A stretch of DNA of 64,000 nucleotides. Origin: JAEUKA01 sp035328405. Lineage in GTDB: Bacteria; Myxococcota_A; Polyangia; Palsa-1104; JAEUJZ01. The stretch covers positions 1 through 64,000 of the forward strand of contig DAOLIT010000027.1 in NCBI GenBank assembly GCA_035328405.1, written 5' to 3'. Of the stretch, positions 9,020 to 17,092 are shown piece by piece. A program made the position numbers and the translations under genes. Under the pieces are notes generated by a model. It did no database searches, was not told where the DNA came from, and saw nothing but the letters and a program-made list of their open reading frames with translations. The first letter of the stretch is position 1, and each line of letters begins with the position of its first letter.

Positions 9020-10080
9020 TGTTGGTAGGACTGATTGCGCAGAATGTTGCGTTGTGACTGATCCGTCAACGAAAATCCATTGGATTGATGGAACGAAGAA
9101 GCCGAATCATTTGCACAACTTGAGTCGTTCGCAGCCAAACGCTCTGGGCAAGTGGCTTGAATGTACTCAAGGTCCGTCAAAGCCCCTGTGACGCTCGCGT
9201 CTGCCTTCAGCCAACGAGTGTGTTGAATGCAGTGAGCACCATCGGGTCTCCAATCCGCTTCAAGCGTGTTGCCCGCCAGATTGTCAGGCGTCATGATTCC
9301 ATACGTGTCATAGATATCGATGGGCGTTCCATTTGCCGTGTGTGGAACGCCATTTCCACAATAGTCAGCGCGAACCAGCCGCTGGCAAGATTGATGGGAA
9401 AGGCCAAGATCGCGAGTTCTTGTCGTTCCGCTATAAGTTTCTTGGTAGCTTTGGTTATAAACCTGATACCCGAACATCACGCACTTTCCGAGTGCCGCAT
9501 TCACGCAGGTCATGCTGAACCGAGAGGCGTCCCCTGCTTCACTGCCGGTGGTCAGCAGGTAGGACTTCTGAATTGGAATGGCAGCGATCGGATTTCCGCC
9601 GGTGTCGGTTCCGCAAATCCATTCATACTGGCCAGTTTCCTCGTTGTAGTGTTTCAGGTTGTACAGGTTCTTTCCGGCACTTGCGCTATAGAATACGGTA
9701 TCGACTTTGATGGGAACAACTTCGCCGGTTTCGTCTTCTGCATCCATATCTGCGTTGTTCAAGTCGAGAGCAGAAACCGTAATTTGCGTATCTTCTCGTG
9801 TGCCGGTGATGTTTGTTCCGCTGATCTGAACGCCATTCATCCGCACGCCGTTCATCCGCACGCCGTTCATCCGCACGCCGTTCATCCGCACGCCATTCAT
9901 CCGTACGCCGTTCATCCGCACGCCGTTCATTCGCACGCCGTTGAGTTGTGTCCCATTATCGACTGTACTGCTTTGCCATTGCGCAGCAAGTTCTTCGTCG
10001 GTCAGAACGTGGGTGGCTTGTCCGCATCCAAGTGCAAAAGTCAGACAAAGAGACAGGTTTGTCACGGTAAATTTCTGCAT
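9016..10080 (-). CDS. NGVRM-repeat lipoprotein with ADYC domain
   Basis: 354 residues, starting at the ATG at 10080 with GGAGGAAG upstream; the longer frame has no signal peptide. The N-terminus is a lipoprotein signal (TNLSLCLTFALGC). Residues about 50-95 are seven perfect NGVRM units closing in NGVQI, resembling pentapeptide-repeat solenoids. The C-terminal half contains ADYCGNG in RADYCGNGVPHT, the signature of the ADYC domain known from myxobacterial secreted proteins, plus many cysteines. It is probably exported and anchored to a membrane surface; its role is unknown. The gene is transcribed away from the large kinase gene's end but on the same strand, about 150 bases downstream of it. 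Confidence 0.85.
   Translation of the reverse strand: MQKFTVTNLSLCLTFALGCGQATHVLTDEELAAQWQSSTVDNGTQLNGVRMNGVRMNGVRMNGVRMNGVRMNGVRMNGVRMNGVQISGTNITGTREDTQITVSALDLNNADMDAEDETGEVVPIKVDTVFYSASAGKNLYNLKHYNEETGQYEWICGTDTGGNPIAAIPIQKSYLLTTGSEAGDASRFSMTCVNAALGKCVMFGYQVYNQSYQETYSGTTRTRDLGLSHQSCQRLVRADYCGNGVPHTANGTPIDIYDTYGIMTPDNLAGNTLEADWRPDGAHCIQHTRWLKADASVTGALTDLEYIQATCPERLAANDSSCANDSASSFHQSNGFSLTDQSQRNILRNQSYQH
9829..9945 (-). repeat. 15-bp tandem repeat encoding NGVRM units
   Basis: About eight nearly identical 15-base units (plus-strand form CGCACGCCGTTCATC) encode the repeated pentapeptide of the lipoprotein. Only a few units differ by single, mostly synonymous changes, which points to recent expansion or gene conversion; copy number may vary between strains. 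Confidence 0.9.
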
Positions 10081-10230
10081 GAGATTTCTTCCTCCGACTT
10101 TGGAGAAAGCACGCCAGGTGCCATCCGATGTATCCGTTTGTTTGGTGCGACGCCCAGGCATTGAACCAAACGGTACAGGATCTTAACATGCATGAATTGT
10201 TGCACAGATCGATGAATGTGGTGCAAGAGA

Positions 10231-13200
10231 CTACTTGATTGGCCAAGGAAGGCAAATGCGGATACCCAGGTCATTGCTGCGAAACGCTGGTTCGACCGCA
10301 TTTCGGTTACTGGTTCGTGCCGTGATGGCGTCGAAGAAGTTGCTTCCACCCCGAATCGCAATTTCATCTGGGGCAATCGATGAGATCATAATATCCCAAG
10401 TACTACCCACCATATCAGCCACCCCGAATGGGCTATTCGACAACGGATGCGAGCCTATTTCATCTGGCCCCATGCTCGTCGGAACTTTCTGATACGTTTC
10501 ATCGTATGAAGCATCCTCTGGATTCAAGATATTGCCGTGTGGATACTCACGCTCATCAGCACCTTTTGCGGCTCGTTCCCATTCGTGTTCTGTGCATAAT
10601 CGTGCTCCTTTGAGCTTATTCGTTTTTCCAAGCCAATCTATGTAAGACATTACGTCTTCATAGGAAATTCCAGCGATGGGAAATTTCAACCAATCTTGCG
10701 TCTTTCGGATCTGACGGGTTGTAAATGTAATGTACTCGCCTTGTGCCGCAGAATAGGTAACAGTTTGTGGCTGAATCTGAAGTTTCCAGATGTCTTTGCC
10801 AATCTGTTTAAGTTCTAACGAACCACCCAATCCACCGCCTCTTGCGACGCTTGGTGTTCTCTTTTTTCGATCGGCGGGAGGCAGTGCATTGAGATATTCG
10901 ATCCATTCACCGAACGTCGTTTCATTTTGCGCAATCAAGTAAGGTTCAAGCGTGACCCGATGAACGGGAGCCGTTCCAAAAAAATTCTTTCGCAGGGTTT
11001 CATCTTGGCCATAGCCGAACAAGAAACGACCTTTGGGAACAAAGACAAAACCCTTGGGGATGTCCTCTCGTTTGGGCAAAGCAAGGTCTATGGAAAATCG
11101 TTCGCCTCGTTCGAGCAAAATGGGGTATCTTACATCGACTCGATCAGCAGCAATGATGGTGATTAGATATGAACCTGCGGGAATGGACTCGTCCGAAAAC
11201 GGTGTCATTCCAAGCTCTTTCGGTGTAGTCAGGGACTTTCTCCCGTTTTCCTCGTCTACATATTGTTGTATTTGAACCATGGCACTCTGCGGCGTTGTTG
11301 AAATTGACAATTTTGCGGGTGCATTCCACAACGCCTGCAATTTTCCACTCTTGTCGTACCGCGACATTCTTTCAATGAGTTCATCTCGTTTGTCTTTTTG
11401 TCGATCGCGTTCTGCATTGAGTGCGCGGCGGTATAGAGAAAGAGCTAGTTGTTCACTGACATCAACACGGTGAATATCTAGGTTCAAAGCAGATTCAAGA
11501 ATTTGTGCGGATCGATTGTAAGACTTGTCGGCCTGTTGAGCCAGTTTTCTCGCTTGCGCCCAGTGCTTTTCACCTTCCTCTTTGTTTTTGTGATCGAATT
11601 GTTCAAAAGACGCTGTTCGCAGTCGATTGGTTTCAATATCAAGCCGTTCTGCGATTTGAAGGGCTGCGTTCGATTGTGCGACGAGATCGGCGATTTGACG
11701 GTCTAGTTTTCGCCGTGCTGTGATTTGAACGCCAACATATCCACATACAAGCAGAACGGGAATCATCAAAAGGGCAACTTGGCGCAAACGACGGGCGCGT
11801 TTTTGGGCGGATCGCGAGGCTTCGACAAATTCGATTTCTTTTGGAGAATAATCTTCCGGTTCAAGCAATGCCAGCTCGACCATTTGCTTGGCAGACCAGA
11901 GTGCATCTTTGCTTTTGTGCAAACGATTCCACTCTTGTGTGGCTTGTTCCAAACGGTGTTTTACGGCGCGGCGTTCAGCGTTCTCGTCGAGCCACCGTTT
12001 CAGCGTGCCCCAACCCTTGATGAGGGCTTCGTGGGCAACTTCGTACGCGCTGCCCTCGGGGGTTTCGCGTGCGACCAAGAGACGGCCTCGGACGAGCATT
12101 TCGAGGACGTTTTTGGCGTTGGGGTCCCCGAACGTAAGCTCGTCGATGGTGCGACGGGCGCGGGTTCCGTCGATGGTGACGAGGGACATGAGCTGGCGAC
12201 GAGCGAGGCCTCGGCGTTCTTGGGGAAGAGAACCCATCAAATGATCGGCGTGCCGAGCGAGCGCACCCATGACACCGCCGATGGATTCGAGGGCTTTGGC
12301 GGTGATGCGGTTGCCCTGGCGGACATCCCACAACTCGGCGAGCGCAAATTGCAAAAGGGGCAAACCGGAATCACTCTCGGCAGTGGAATCGACGAGGGCA
12401 TCGACCATCTCGTCGTTTTCAAACATCACACCTTTTAACTGCGCAGGACCAGTGACGGCCTCTTTGAGCTTGTCTTTGCCCATGGGCCGCAACAGAAACA
12501 AGCCGCGGTTGATGTCGTCGCCGATACCGGGAACGGTTGCGATGCGCGAGACAAAATCGGCGCGGACGGTGGCCAAAATACGCAACTGTCCGGCTTTTTG
12601 GGAAAGCGCGCTGAGGGCTTCACCAACGAGCTGGGTTTCGTAGGCGCTCGAAACGGTGACGAGTTCCTCCATTTGATCGATGAAGAGGAGGAGGCTGGTT
12701 TTGGGCGGCAGCATGTTGCGGAGCACGCGCGGAAACGACGACGGGTCCGTCTTGATGGCGGCGATGAGAGGCTGTTCGTCGCGGCCCAAGGCCAGTGCGA
12801 TGGCTTCGCACAACGCGCGCAGGGGTTGTCGGCCCGGCATAAACGTCGCGATGTTGTACTGGAGGTGGTCAGACAGCGCACCTTCTTTGACGGCGGGCAA
12901 CACACCGGCTCGACAGATCGAGGATTTTCCGACGCCAGAATCGGCGGCAACGAGGACGAAAGACTCGGTGCGCAAGCGATCGATGAGGGTCCCGATTTCG
13001 GATTGGCGACCGAAAAAGAGGGCGCGGTGTTGCGGCTCAAATGGCAAAAGGCCGCGATAGGGATTCCCTTCTGGAACGGAGGGGCTTTGCGTCGAAGGGG
13101 CCAGGTGTTCGAGCGCGTCTCGTAGGTCGTCGGCGGACACGTACCTTTTTGACGGATCGCGCAGCAGACACTTGTCAATCACGGACGCAAACCGAGGGTC

Positions 13201-14316
13201 CACATTGGGCGCAACAGACGACAGGGACGGGGAGTCCGTCGTCGTGACCATGCGGTGCAGCTCCAATAGCGACGTGTTGTAGTGCGGCGGCTTGCCATAA
13301 CAGGCCTCGTACAACACAGCCGCCAGGGAATAGAGATCGGACTGGCGCGTTGCGGGTTCTCCCTCGAATACTTCGGGGGCCATGTACAGCGGTGTGCCTT
13401 TGATGGTGCTCGATCGCTCGACGGGATCGGCCCGCCACACGTCGTCGCTGTGCGCAGAGGCCTCGCGCACCTCTTGGCCAAAGGCGATCGCAAGGCGATT
13501 TTGCGCGGATATTTTGTCTTTGCTTGAATCCGGTGATTCTTGGGCGGGCAAACCACTGGCGTCGGTGGAAACGCGATTTTTTCCGCGCGCAACCGGCGTC
13601 ACCTCTCGCGACACGGAAAGCTGTGCGTCGCGGGCTTCCTGTTCGACTTTTTGTGCCTGTGCGGCCACAAGAGCAGGACGTGCCTCGCCGTGAGGCCCCA
13701 CGGTGGCGGCGAGCAAATCCACCGAATCAGTCGGGGCCCGTTCGTCCTGCGACATCTTCAATTCGGCCTCGGCGATTTCGTCCAAACTGATCGCCTGCGA
13801 CCGGTTTGCATCCGTCAACTTCGCAAGACCGAAATCCAGAAGTTTCACGCCTCCGTCCGTCGGCAACATCACATTTCCCGGTTTGAGATCGCGGTGGAGG
13901 ACTCCCCGACGGTGGGCAGCGGACAGACCTCGGGTCAGGCCGATGGCCATGTCGAGCACCTGTTGCCAAGGCAGCGGTTTGGTGGTCCGCTCGAGGCTTT
14001 GCCCGCGCAAATACTCCTGGATGATGTACGGACGGCCCTCGATTTCGCCGACGCGGTACACCGTCACGACGTTGGGATGTTGGATGCGGGCTGCGGCGCG
14101 GGCCTCGGTCAGGAATTGCTCGCGCGACATCAGGTCAGGATTGAAGGCCGAAATGAACTTGATGGCGACGGCGCGATCCAAAAGCGTGTCGTGACCCAGG
14201 TAGACCGCGCCCATTCCTCCTCGACCGAGCGGCCAAAGCAGCCGGTATTCATCGAACGACTTGGGCGGCGTCCAATGCGCAAACGTACTGACCTTTGTCT
14301 CGCCTACAGTCCCCAT
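10231..14316 (-). CDS. Giant Ser/Thr kinase with nSTAND NTPase, membrane helix and FGE/SUMF1-like domain
   Basis: About 1,361 residues. The kinase domain (roughly 22-403) has GRGGMG, VAIKF, HRDLKPGN, DFG (161-163) and APE (313-315). DFG and APE are about 150 residues apart because a low-complexity Ala/Glu/Ser-rich insertion of about 130 residues interrupts the activation segment. An nSTAND NTPase follows (PYRGLLPFEP, Walker A ADSGVGKSS, Walker B LLLFIDQMEE), then one membrane helix near 846-865, a coiled region, a PEGA-like segment and a C-terminal formylglycine-generating-enzyme-like domain (RLCTEHEWERAAKG, MVGSTWD, RGGSNF). Kinase and NTPase should be cytoplasmic, the C-terminal part periplasmic, suggesting a signalling receptor. 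The start is uncertain: ATG at 14316 or TTG at 14340; neither has a strong ribosome site. Confidence 0.93.
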   Translation of the reverse strand: MGTVGETKVSTFAHWTPPKSFDEYRLLWPLGRGGMGAVYLGHDTLLDRAVAIKFISAFNPDLMSREQFLTEARAAARIQHPNVVTVYRVGEIEGRPYIIQEYLRGQSLERTTKPLPWQQVLDMAIGLTRGLSAAHRRGVLHRDLKPGNVMLPTDGGVKLLDFGLAKLTDANRSQAISLDEIAEAELKMSQDERAPTDSVDLLAATVGPHGEARPALVAAQAQKVEQEARDAQLSVSREVTPVARGKNRVSTDASGLPAQESPDSSKDKISAQNRLAIAFGQEVREASAHSDDVWRADPVERSSTIKGTPLYMAPEVFEGEPATRQSDLYSLAAVLYEACYGKPPHYNTSLLELHRMVTTTDSPSLSSVAPNVDPRFASVIDKCLLRDPSKRYVSADDLRDALEHLAPSTQSPSVPEGNPYRGLLPFEPQHRALFFGRQSEIGTLIDRLRTESFVLVAADSGVGKSSICRAGVLPAVKEGALSDHLQYNIATFMPGRQPLRALCEAIALALGRDEQPLIAAIKTDPSSFPRVLRNMLPPKTSLLLFIDQMEELVTVSSAYETQLVGEALSALSQKAGQLRILATVRADFVSRIATVPGIGDDINRGLFLLRPMGKDKLKEAVTGPAQLKGVMFENDEMVDALVDSTAESDSGLPLLQFALAELWDVRQGNRITAKALESIGGVMGALARHADHLMGSLPQERRGLARRQLMSLVTIDGTRARRTIDELTFGDPNAKNVLEMLVRGRLLVARETPEGSAYEVAHEALIKGWGTLKRWLDENAERRAVKHRLEQATQEWNRLHKSKDALWSAKQMVELALLEPEDYSPKEIEFVEASRSAQKRARRLRQVALLMIPVLLVCGYVGVQITARRKLDRQIADLVAQSNAALQIAERLDIETNRLRTASFEQFDHKNKEEGEKHWAQARKLAQQADKSYNRSAQILESALNLDIHRVDVSEQLALSLYRRALNAERDRQKDKRDELIERMSRYDKSGKLQALWNAPAKLSISTTPQSAMVQIQQYVDEENGRKSLTTPKELGMTPFSDESIPAGSYLITIIAADRVDVRYPILLERGERFSIDLALPKREDIPKGFVFVPKGRFLFGYGQDETLRKNFFGTAPVHRVTLEPYLIAQNETTFGEWIEYLNALPPADRKKRTPSVARGGGLGGSLELKQIGKDIWKLQIQPQTVTYSAAQGEYITFTTRQIRKTQDWLKFPIAGISYEDVMSYIDWLGKTNKLKGARLCTEHEWERAAKGADEREYPHGNILNPEDASYDETYQKVPTSMGPDEIGSHPLSNSPFGVADMVGSTWDIMISSIAPDEIAIRGGSNFFDAITARTSNRNAVEPAFRSNDLGIRICLPWPIK

Positions 14317-14431
14317 GCTCAGCTCAACCTTGAGTCCCAATCTTTAACCGTCGCATTTGGCTTGTCTTTGCGTCAATGGTCACGTGCATTTTTGAGACCG
14401 TGGTGGTTCCTTTCTGGGACCAGCGAGCGAA

Positions 14432-14470
14432 CATGGACCTGCATGGACCTGCATGGACCTGCATGGACCC
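14432..14470. repeat. 10-bp tandem repeat, four units
   Basis: The unit CATGGACCTG is repeated three times and a fourth ends as CATGGACCC. It lies in the 307-base gap between the divergent kinase gene and the second ndk, the only non-coding gap in this part, and may belong to their promoters. I see no other gene in the gap. Confidence 0.9.
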
Positions 14471-14623
14471 ACCCAAAGAGGGAGCCTTGTCCCTACGGTT
14501 CTTCCTGGTGCCGGTTGGCTTTGGTAGTCCGCCGAGTCTTTTCATCCGCTGCAAGCTGCTTCAAAATCGACGCACCATGCAGCCGGAATGATCGGCTTGC
14601 CTGCCTGAAAAGGAGTTTCCAAG

Positions 14624-15133
14624 ATGGCTCTCGAGTACACCCTTGCGATGGTCAAGCCCGATGCCGTGAGCAAAGGCCATTCGTGGCACATTATCCAGGA
14701 CATGGCTTCGTCGGGACTCAAGCCAGTGGCGTTGCGCATGACCCGGCTTACCAAGGACCACGCCAAGACGTTTTACGCAGTCCACGCTGGAAAAAAGTTT
14801 TTTGAATCGCTGACGGACTTCATGTCCTCGGGCCCGATCTTGGCGCTGGTGTTGGAAGGCGACAACGCGATCAAGCGGTATCGCGATCTGATGGGGGCGA
14901 CTGACTCGAGAAAGGCAGCGCCGGGCACACTGCGCGCGAAATTTGGAACCGATGTCGGACAGAACGCCGTCCACGGGAGCGACTCCCCCGAAAACGTGCG
15001 ACGCGAAGCCGGTTTCTTCTTTTCAGGCGTCGAACTTTCGCTCCTCGGAATCCAGTTCGATGCCGTCGGAGCGACGACTCCGCCCGCAACAGCGCCGGCT
15101 GGGGCATCACCGCCGCCGACGCCACCGAAATAA
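14624..15133 (+). CDS. ndk: Nucleoside diphosphate kinase (copy 2) with proline-rich tail
   Basis: 169 residues with a strong ribosome site (AAAAGGAG). The first 140 residues form a complete NDK: LAMVKPDAVS, binding residues in GATDSRKAA and the phosphate-carrying His in NAVHGSDS. The last 30 residues are an Ala/Pro-rich tail (TTPPATAPAG) not found in the usual enzyme. It is clearly diverged from the copy at 3014-3436, so this is an old paralogue or a transferred gene rather than a recent duplicate. Which copy is the housekeeping enzyme is not decidable here; copy 1 lacks the tail. Confidence 0.95.
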   Translation: MALEYTLAMVKPDAVSKGHSWHIIQDMASSGLKPVALRMTRLTKDHAKTFYAVHAGKKFFESLTDFMSSGPILALVLEGDNAIKRYRDLMGATDSRKAAPGTLRAKFGTDVGQNAVHGSDSPENVRREAGFFFSGVELSLLGIQFDAVGATTPPATAPAGASPPPTPPK

Positions 15134-15174
15134 CGCGCGGCCAAAACCGCGTCGGGACATCCACCTCGAAAATG

Positions 15175-16593
15175 CTACTTCGAGGATTGGAAGATAAACG
15201 GATAGGCAAACTGCACCTCGCCGCCGCCCTTCGGGGCCGGAAAACGCCACGATTGGGCTCGCTCGACGATGCACTTCGCGAAGTCGTCGTCATGCACCGT
15301 ATCGACTTCGATTTCGACGTGACTGACTTTTCCCGCCTGATTCACCGAAAAGCGCAGCGTAATTTTCCCCGCCAGCGACGCATTTCGTTTCAGCGCAGCT
15401 TCATAGCAAGCCACCATCGCTCCCCGATACTGGCGAATCTTGGCGGCCACTTGCCCCGGATCGAGATCGCCCGGGTCCAAATCCTGCGGTGCGCTGTCCT
15501 GAACCACCGCACGCACCTTTTTTTCCGTTTTCTCCCCCGTCGAAACGCCTTCCCGAGGACCGCTCGTCGTGATCGCACCAATGCTCTGGCTTTGCCCTGT
15601 GCCGTCGCCACCGCGCACGGAACCCAAACCCGTCTGTCCCGTCACGGGACCCACGCCGCCCACCTCGCGGAACACTTTGTCTGGATCGCCGTCGCCAGAA
15701 CCCTCTTTCAGCGCATCCGCCAGCGCGCCGTCGGGCCCTTTCGCCGTCAGCATCTTGAGCACACCCATCGACGAAAGCTGTTGTTCCATTTTGGCGCGTT
15801 GTTCTGCCGCCCGAGCCGCTGCCACCGCCGGATCTTCTTCCTTTTTCGGCTGCGTCGCCGCCTTCTCGTTTGCCGCCGTTTCGACTTTCTTCTTGTCGTC
15901 TGGCTTTTTCTCGTCCGGCTTTTTCGCCTCCGGCTTGGCTGTGACCTGCGGTTTCGGCGGCTCGGCTTTTTTGGGGGCCAGCATCTTCACGAAACGCTCG
16001 GGAATTTCTTCGATGCTCGACGGTTTGGGCCGCTCCATCGCTCGCAAATACACAACAAACGAAAAGTGCGCCAAAAATGAACCCAGCGCGACCTGGGCCA
16101 GTCGTTTGTCGAGGGTCGTCAAGAGTTGAGGCCGCAGCGACAAAGGAAGTTGCGGACGCGGTGCGATGGGCGGGGCATCCACAAGCTGAAACAGCAGCTT
16201 CAAATCGCCAAAACGCAATTCCCCTTTTGCCGACGAAGAAAGCGGCAGGCGATAGACCTGCTTGTGTCGAATCGCGTCTCCGTCGTCGATGAGCTGTTGC
16301 AAACCGACCAAGTGATCCCAAAGAGCGACCCGGCCTTTGTGGTGCTCCGCGAATTGCAGCTCCCAACCTTTTTCCCCAGACAAAAACAGCGTTGCGCTCG
16401 ACCCCAATTCCTCGACGGGCGGAACAATGATCGTGCAATCGCTCTTTTTGCCGACGCTGACCTCCCGAGGCGTGCGGAACAAACGCTCTTCCAGCGGTTT
16501 GCCCGCAAGAAAAATCCCCACCCGCAGGGCTTTTGAAAGCTCCTCGCCGCTGCTCGGTTCGTCCTCGGTTCGGTCGTTAAAAGCTGAGGTCAT
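15175..16593 (-). CDS. FHA-domain membrane protein with AgmX/PglI-type TonB-like C-terminus
   Basis: 472 residues. An N-terminal FHA-like domain (about 25-150; FRTPREVSVGKKSDCTII, then SSATLFL) should bind phosphothreonine in the cytoplasm. A membrane helix follows near 175-200, then a long Lys/Pro/Ala-rich periplasmic linker, a Gly-rich stretch and a C-terminal TonB-C-like fold (about 370-470: VAAKIRQYRGAMVACYEAAL, KITLRFSVNQAG, WRFPAP). Myxococcus PglI/GltG has this order (FHA, helix, TonB-like end) in the gliding machinery and the family is named AgmX/PglI. It is the last gene of a four-gene minus-strand operon with a giant TPR protein. An energy-coupled or phosphorylation-tuned envelope complex is my inference; gliding is not proven. 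Confidence 0.88.
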   Translation of the reverse strand: MTSAFNDRTEDEPSSGEELSKALRVGIFLAGKPLEERLFRTPREVSVGKKSDCTIIVPPVEELGSSATLFLSGEKGWELQFAEHHKGRVALWDHLVGLQQLIDDGDAIRHKQVYRLPLSSSAKGELRFGDLKLLFQLVDAPPIAPRPQLPLSLRPQLLTTLDKRLAQVALGSFLAHFSFVVYLRAMERPKPSSIEEIPERFVKMLAPKKAEPPKPQVTAKPEAKKPDEKKPDDKKKVETAANEKAATQPKKEEDPAVAAARAAEQRAKMEQQLSSMGVLKMLTAKGPDGALADALKEGSGDGDPDKVFREVGGVGPVTGQTGLGSVRGGDGTGQSQSIGAITTSGPREGVSTGEKTEKKVRAVVQDSAPQDLDPGDLDPGQVAAKIRQYRGAMVACYEAALKRNASLAGKITLRFSVNQAGKVSHVEIEVDTVHDDDFAKCIVERAQSWRFPAPKGGGEVQFAYPFIFQSSK

Positions 16594-16603
16594 CGTCGAA
16601 ACC

Positions 16604-17092
16604 CTAAAATGGCGGTGCCTTCACCGCAGCGCCAATTTTTGGCAAAAAACTCTTGCTGAGCCCGGCGTAGTCATACCGAATTGCCGCGCGACGCAGCACG
16701 TAAAACGCTGCTGGTTTTTGCATTTGGCCTTCCACCACAAGCCCTTCGGTGATGCGGAACAACTTTGCTCCCGTCGCTGTGCGCTCAACTTTCACGGAAG
16801 AAGCCTCGGTGGTCTCTTTGTTCGCGGCTTCGCTTTTGGGAGCTATTCCGTCCGTCGGGGCCGCGTTTCCTTCTGCTTTTGCCGTCCCCTCTTTTGCCAC
16901 AGAGTCCGCCTTTTCCGGGCTCGCTTTTTCCGGGTTCGCTTTTTCCGGGTTTGCTTTGTCGGTGGCCGACTTTTCACTCGGCGCAGCCTCGGAACTGTTT
17001 GAGGGTCGCTCCACAACAGGCTCTTCTGCCGATGCGACCGAACCCCAAACGAGCGCAACGCTGACCGCGATAAGCGATTTTGTTGAAATCAT
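16604..17092 (-). CDS. Secreted Glu/Lys repeat protein of unknown function
   Basis: 162 residues with a cleavable signal peptide (SLIAVSVALVWGSVASAEE). The middle is low complexity with repeats of the type KANPEKANPEKASPEKAD. The last 60 residues look structured (LFRITEGLVVEGQMQKPAAF followed by YVLRRAAIRYDYAGL); similar tails occur in myxobacterial hypothetical proteins encoded beside TPR/AgmX genes. The start overlaps the stop of the giant TPR gene, so translation is coupled. A periplasmic partner of the TPR and TonB-like proteins is likely. Confidence 0.75.
   Translation of the reverse strand: MISTKSLIAVSVALVWGSVASAEEPVVERPSNSSEAAPSEKSATDKANPEKANPEKASPEKADSVAKEGTAKAEGNAAPTDGIAPKSEAANKETTEASSVKVERTATGAKLFRITEGLVVEGQMQKPAAFYVLRRAAIRYDYAGLSKSFLPKIGAAVKAPPF

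Noticed and set aside
9157..10164. Plus-strand frame with repeated HPHAV units
   Set aside because: It is the complement of the NGVRM repeat; the minus strand has a signal peptide, ribosome site and a known domain.
9829..14470. Short repeats as CRISPR array
   Set aside because: Units of 15 and 10 bases are directly adjacent without spacers, and no cas gene is present.
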